Below, in pieces: positions 4,000 to 10,103 of a DNA stretch of 10,103 nucleotides. The position numbers and the translations under genes were made by a program. Where the stretch lies: the NCBI GenBank assembly GCA_039798005.1, contig JBDKGV010000123.1, positions 1 through 10,103 on the forward strand. Reading direction: 5' to 3'. The DNA comes from JBDKGV01 sp039798005 (GTDB lineage: Bacteria > Fibrobacterota > Fibrobacteria > UBA5070). The notes under the pieces are model-generated. The model worked only from the letters and a program-made list of their open reading frames with translations. It was not told the DNA's origin and ran no database searches. Within the stretch, counting starts at the first letter, position 1; every line of letters begins with the position of its first letter.

Positions 4000-6481
4000 A
4001 CCCGCCATGATCATGCTGGTCGACGACGATCCGGCCATCCTCTCGTTCTACCGGAAGATCCTGGATTCGACCGACGGAGACGAACTGGACCTGCTGGGCG
4101 AGACCCGGGACGGACCTGGCCTTGAGCTTCGCCACAAGGCCTTTCCGGATGCCCAGGACATGCTCACTTGGTATGCCCAGTCGCTTGCCGGTGGCCGGAA
4201 GTGCCCGCTTGCCGTCCTGGACATCCGTATGCCGGGACTCTCCGGCATCGAGGCCGCCAAGCGGCTGCGGGCCATGGACCCCGAGATCGAGCTCGTGCTG
4301 TGCTCGGCCTTCTCGGACCACACCATCGGCGAGATCCGCAAGACGTTGGGCAACACGTTTCACTTCGTTCGCAAGCCATTTGCCCACGAGGAGTTCCATC
4401 TCCTGCTCCAATCGCTGTGCACTTCATGGAAGCACAAGCGTGATGTCGCCAAGGGGAAGCGGCATCTGGCCGACATCATCGAGGCCATGCAGGCCGGCAC
4501 TTGGGAATGGAACGTCCAGACCGGCGAAGTCTCCTTCAACGAACGCTGGGCCGGAATCATCGGCTACCGGCTGGAGGAGCTCATGCCCGTCTCGATCCGG
4601 ACATGGTCCCAACTCTGCCATCCCGACGATCTCGCGGAGTCCGACCGTCTCCTGAAGTCCCATTTCCTGAAGGAATCCAGCCACTACGATTTCGAGTGCC
4701 GGATGGCCCACAAGGACGGGCACTGGGTCTGGGTCCACGATCGCGGCAAGGTGGTCGAATGGGACCACCATGGCCAGCCGCTGCGCATGAGCGGCACCCA
4801 TCTGGACATCACCCCGCGCAAGTTCGCGCAGGAGCAGCTCGAACTGTCCAGACGGCACGACGCCGAGACGGCCCTGCGAGCGACCCGGGCCAACAACGCC
4901 AAGTCGGAATTCCTGGCCAACATGAGCCACGAGATCCGCACTCCCCTTACGGGGGTCCTGGGCATGGCCGACCTGCTCTTGAACACATCCCTCGACAGCG
5001 AGCAGAAGAGCTTCGCCGACGTCATCCGCTCCAGCGGAACCACGCTTCTCGATCTCATCAACAACATCCTGGACCTTTCCAAGATCGAAGCCGGCAAGCT
5101 TGAGATCGACGTGCACGAATTCGACCTGCGCTCCCTGGTCGAGGAGACCATCGACTCGATCGCCGTGAAGGCCCAGCAGAAGAACCTGGAACTCACCGGG
5201 ATCGTCAGCCCCGTCGTCCCGTCGCGCCTGAAGGGCGATGCCGGAAGATTGAGACAGATTCTGACAAATCTCCTGGGCAACGCCGTCAAGTTCACCGAGC
5301 ACGGCACCATCGACCTGGAGATCAACAGCCTCCAGGACAGCGATCACGCCTGCATGCTGGAGATCCTCGTACGCGACACCGGCATCGGCATCCCGCAGGA
5401 GAAGCTCGTCCGGATCTTCGAACCTTTCGAGCAGGCCGATCAATCCACCACCCGACGCTTCGGCGGCACGGGACTTGGGCTGACCATCTCCCGCACCCTG
5501 GTCCATCTGATGGGAGGAACCATTCAAGCCGAGAGCTACGAAGGGGTCGGAACCATCTTTCGCGTCAACCTAGAGATCCAGAAGCTTCCGCCGCTTGCCA
5601 AGGCGCAGTCCGTGCCTCCCCATTCCGTTCTCCATGGCAAGAAGGTCCTGATCATCGACCCCAATCTGGGGAATTGCCGGCAAGCCTGCATCCTTCTCAC
5701 CGGTCTTGGTCTGCTGTGCAGCTCCCTGCGCGACAGTGACGAAGCCATGGACATCCTCCGGGAGGCGGCAGCGGTCAAGCAGCCCTTCGACATCGTCATC
5801 GTCGAACGGATCATGCAAGGAGGGATCGACGGAATCGCATTGGGCGCACAGATTCATTCGGCACTGGATCTGGGAGCACCCCAGATGGTCTTGATGACCT
5901 CGTTGGGACTGCGCGGTGACGCGAAGCTTGCCAAGGATGCCGGGTTCTCGAGCTACCTCACAAAGCCCCTGCGCCGATCACGCCTGCGCGAATGTCTTGA
6001 GGAGATCCTGTCTCGACCAAGGGACGGAAAGGAATCGATTCTCGTCACGCGCCACACGCTCGAAGCGATGCATCGAACCGGCAGGATCCTTTTGGCTGAG
6101 GACAATCCCACCAATCGAACCCTGGTGATCCGTCTCCTCCAGAATCTGGGTCATCATGTCGATTCCGTGACCAATGGCGAGGATGCCGTGAAGGCCCTGT
6201 GCCGGGAACCCTATGACCTTGTGCTCATGGACTGCCAGATGCCCGTGATGGACGGACTCGCCGCAACCCGTTTGATCCGCAGCTCGTCATCAGGCGCCTT
6301 GCGCCATGACATCCCCATCATCGCCCTGAGCGCGGACGTCTTTGCCGAGGAAAAGGAGCAGTGCCGCCAAGCGGGCATGAACGGCCATCTCTCAAAGCCG
6401 TTGGATCTGAAGGAGTTGCGCCAAACTCTCCATCATTGGCTCGATCCAGACTCCGACTTCGAACTCTCGCAGCAAGGCTAG
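3992..6481 (+). CDS. Hybrid histidine kinase: REC-PAS-HisKA-HATPase-pseudoREC-REC
   Basis: This is an 829-residue soluble protein with no membrane helix. Receiver 1 (about 5-145) has acidic residues Asp11-13, phosphoacceptor Asp77 (VLDIRMPG) and Lys128. Its CSAFSDHTIGEI stretch resembles receivers paired with Cache/HAMP kinases. A PAS/PAC domain (about 163-280) follows. HisKA has His313 in NMSHEIRTPL, and HATPase has the N-box NLLGNAVKFT (to 436), DTGIGIP (462-468) and GGTGLGL (491-497). Receiver 2 (about 550-675) is degenerate: Glu605 replaces the phosphoacceptor Asp and the acidic pair is D-P, though Lys658 remains. Receiver 3 (about 698-817) is intact, with Glu703-Asp704, Asp747, Ser780 and Lys802. 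No HPt or DNA-binding domain follows, so phosphate from Asp747 must go to a separate HPt or the protein signals by contact. The start has no Shine-Dalgarno and overlaps the upstream stop, suggesting translational coupling. In-frame ATGs at 4007 and 4013 are less likely starts. Confidence 0.93.
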   Translation: MTEPAMIMLVDDDPAILSFYRKILDSTDGDELDLLGETRDGPGLELRHKAFPDAQDMLTWYAQSLAGGRKCPLAVLDIRMPGLSGIEAAKRLRAMDPEIELVLCSAFSDHTIGEIRKTLGNTFHFVRKPFAHEEFHLLLQSLCTSWKHKRDVAKGKRHLADIIEAMQAGTWEWNVQTGEVSFNERWAGIIGYRLEELMPVSIRTWSQLCHPDDLAESDRLLKSHFLKESSHYDFECRMAHKDGHWVWVHDRGKVVEWDHHGQPLRMSGTHLDITPRKFAQEQLELSRRHDAETALRATRANNAKSEFLANMSHEIRTPLTGVLGMADLLLNTSLDSEQKSFADVIRSSGTTLLDLINNILDLSKIEAGKLEIDVHEFDLRSLVEETIDSIAVKAQQKNLELTGIVSPVVPSRLKGDAGRLRQILTNLLGNAVKFTEHGTIDLEINSLQDSDHACMLEILVRDTGIGIPQEKLVRIFEPFEQADQSTTRRFGGTGLGLTISRTLVHLMGGTIQAESYEGVGTIFRVNLEIQKLPPLAKAQSVPPHSVLHGKKVLIIDPNLGNCRQACILLTGLGLLCSSLRDSDEAMDILREAAAVKQPFDIVIVERIMQGGIDGIALGAQIHSALDLGAPQMVLMTSLGLRGDAKLAKDAGFSSYLTKPLRRSRLRECLEEILSRPRDGKESILVTRHTLEAMHRTGRILLAEDNPTNRTLVIRLLQNLGHHVDSVTNGEDAVKALCREPYDLVLMDCQMPVMDGLAATRLIRSSSSGALRHDIPIIALSADVFAEEKEQCRQAGMNGHLSKPLDLKELRQTLHHWLDPDSDFELSQQG

Positions 6482-6489
6482 GAAAAGGA

Positions 6490-6526
6490 AAAGCCCTCGA
6501 CGCCGGTCTGCGGCATCGAGGGCTTT
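6490..6526. terminator. Bidirectional intrinsic terminator between convergent operons
   Basis: A perfect 11-bp stem pairs AAAGCCCTCGA (6490-6500) with TCGAGGGCTTT (6516-6526). After one C-A mismatch it continues with GCCG/CGGC (6502-6505 and 6511-6514) around a 5-base loop. It begins 9 bases after the hybrid-kinase stop (plus strand) and lies 49 bases beyond the gltD stop (minus strand). The minus-strand tail reads TTTTCCTTTTCC while the plus-strand tail is only TTT before GG, so termination should be stronger for gltBD than for the kinase operon. Confidence 0.85.
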
Positions 6527-6575
6527 GGATTGAACGGCTTCCACGAACTGGCAGGGTGAAGCCCCACCGTCGGAA

Positions 6576-8056
6576 TCAGCCCAGGACGAGGTCGCTCTTG
6601 GACTTGCCGCGCGAGGCAAGCAGGGACGGCGTGCCGGTCAGGAACGCGTCCACCTCGCGGGCGCACTCGCGGCCCTCGGAGATGGCGATCACAACCAGCG
6701 ACTGGCCGCGGCGCATGTCACCGGCGGTGAAGACCTTCTCCTTGGTGGTCGCATAGCCCGTGGACTTGCAGTTGCCGCGCTCGTCCTTCTCGACCCCGAA
6801 GGCCTCAAGGACGGTCGGCTCGGGCGAGAGGAAGCCCATGGCCAGCAGGACCAGCTCGGCCTCGATCACGAACTCGGAACCGGCGATTTCCTCAGGCTTG
6901 CCATTGGACCAGTCGAGCTTGACCGCCTTCACGCCGCACACGTTGCCGTTCGCGTCGCGCAGGATCTCCTTGGAGCCGATCGACCACTCGCGGGTGCAGC
7001 CTTCGGCCTGGGAGGTCGAGGTGCTGAGCATGCCCGGTCCCGGATGGCTGGGCCAAGGGGTCTTTTCAGTGCGGGTCTCGGGGGGCTTCGGGAGGAGCTC
7101 GATCTGGAGCACCGACTTGGCACCCTGACGGATCGAGGTGCCCACGCAGTCGGAACCGGTGTCTCCGCCGCCGATCACGAGCACGTTCTTGCCCTTGGCA
7201 AGGATCTCTTCGATCTCGTTGCCGCGGTGGTCGAAGTTGCCTTCCCCACCCTGCACGCGCCAGCTGTTCTGGGACAGGAAGTCCATCGCCGGGTGCACGC
7301 CTGCACCTTCGCGGCCAGGGATCGGAAGGTCGCGAGGCTTGGTGGAACCACCGGCCAGCACGACCGCGTCGAACTCGTCCAAGATCTCCTGGGCGGGCAC
7401 GTTGACGCCCACATGGGCGCCGTTGCGGAAGCTGATGCCCTCGGCCTTCATCAGGTCGATGCGGCGCTGGACGATCTTCTTGTCGAGCTTGAAGTCGGGG
7501 ATGCCCTGGCGCAGCAGACCGCCGCTGACCTTGGCACGCTCCAGCACCGTGACGGTGTGACCCGCCTTGTTGAGCTGGTCCGCAGCGGCAAGGCCGGCAG
7601 GGCCGGCGCCGATCACGGCCACCTTCTTGCCCGTGCGGTTGGCCGGGACCTTGGCGGTCATCCAACCTTCGGAGAAGCCCTTCTCGATGATCGAGAGCTC
7701 GATGTTCTTGATCGTGATCGAGGGCTTGATGAGTCCCACCACGCAACCGCTCTCGCAGGGTGCGGGGCAGATCTTGCCGGTGAACTCGGGGAAGTTGTTG
7801 GTGGACAGCAGCGTCTTGAGGGCCGCCTGCCACTTCCCGCGATAGACCTGATCGTTGAACTCGGGGATGGTGTTGCCCAGCGGGCACGAGTTGTGGCAGA
7901 AGGGAACGCCGCAGTTCATGCAGCGTGCGCCCTGGACCTCGACCTCTTCCTGCTTGAGCGGGATGAGAAACTCGTTGTAATGCTTGACGCGGTTCTCGAC
8001 GGAGTCGTAACCGGGCGTCTTGCGCTCGAATTCCTTGAAACCGGTTTCCTTGCCCA

Positions 8057-8057
<1 letters not shown>
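6576..8057 (-). CDS. gltD: Glutamate synthase (NADPH) small subunit
   Basis: GltD is the beta subunit of bacterial glutamate synthase. It oxidises NADPH on an FAD and passes electrons through iron-sulfur clusters to the large subunit, where 2-oxoglutarate is converted to glutamate. The 493-residue product is of normal family length. The N-terminal region has cysteines 46, 49, 54 and 58 (CMNCGVPFCHNSC) and 97, 101 and 105 (CPAPCESGC) for the Fe-S clusters. The FAD-binding site is VAVIGAGPAGLAAADQL (146-162) with Glu173. The NADPH-binding site is VLVIGGGDTGSDCVGTS (292-308), and the C-terminal FAD contact is VFTAGDMRRGQSLVV (442-456). The start is set by the one-base TAATG overlap with the gltB stop and by AAAGGAG at 8067-8073. 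It is co-transcribed with gltB and ends at the hairpin at 6490-6526. No defect is seen. Confidence 0.97.

Positions 8058-10103
<2,046 letters not shown>

Noticed and set aside
4424..5527. 367-codon open frame antisense to the hybrid kinase
   Set aside because: It mirrors the PAS and kinase domains of a certain gene, with no domain or ribosome binding site of its own.

Overview
This window looks like ordinary chromosome from a GC-rich, free-living bacterium with extensive two-component signalling, probably Gram-negative. The reasons are dense, tightly packed genes, core housekeeping genes (rlmH, gltB, gltD), a Cache-domain membrane sensor kinase and a multi-receiver hybrid kinase. There is no transposase, integrase, phage gene, CRISPR array, tRNA or rRNA. 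I cannot name the phylum from this sequence alone.

Layout. (1) Positions 1-518 hold no convincing gene. They are packed with palindromes, hairpins and a degenerate direct repeat, and near 465-489 there is an intrinsic-terminator-like hairpin oriented for plus-strand transcription. (2) Positions 519-1205 (minus) encode a RadC-family JAB/JAMM protein. It diverges from rlmH (1287-1736, plus), the 23S rRNA pseudouridine-1915 N3-methyltransferase. (3) Positions 1807-6481 (plus) are a two-gene signalling operon. The first gene is a membrane Cache-HAMP histidine kinase with an HNVGN-type H-box. It overlaps by 8 bases a soluble hybrid kinase with the order receiver-PAS-HisKA-HATPase-pseudoreceiver-receiver. 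(4) A strong hairpin at 6490-6526 separates this operon from the convergent gltBD operon and probably terminates both. (5) Positions 6576-8057 (minus) are gltD, the glutamate synthase small subunit. The 3' two-fifths or so of gltB (large subunit) lies at 8057-10103 and runs off the right edge. The two genes share one base (TAATG).

How the genes work together. gltB and gltD make the two subunits of NADPH-dependent glutamate synthase, which converts glutamine plus 2-oxoglutarate into two glutamates. The two kinases probably form one pathway: the membrane sensor detects a small extracytoplasmic ligand and phosphorylates the N-terminal receiver of the soluble hybrid kinase, which would then control that protein's own PAS/kinase/receiver module. 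No HPt or DNA-binding output domain is encoded here, so the final output lies elsewhere. The most notable item is this apparent kinase-to-kinase relay, including a receiver whose phosphoacceptor Asp is replaced by Glu. The second is the unexplained structured intergenic region at the left edge. I see no clear evidence of a wholly new system.
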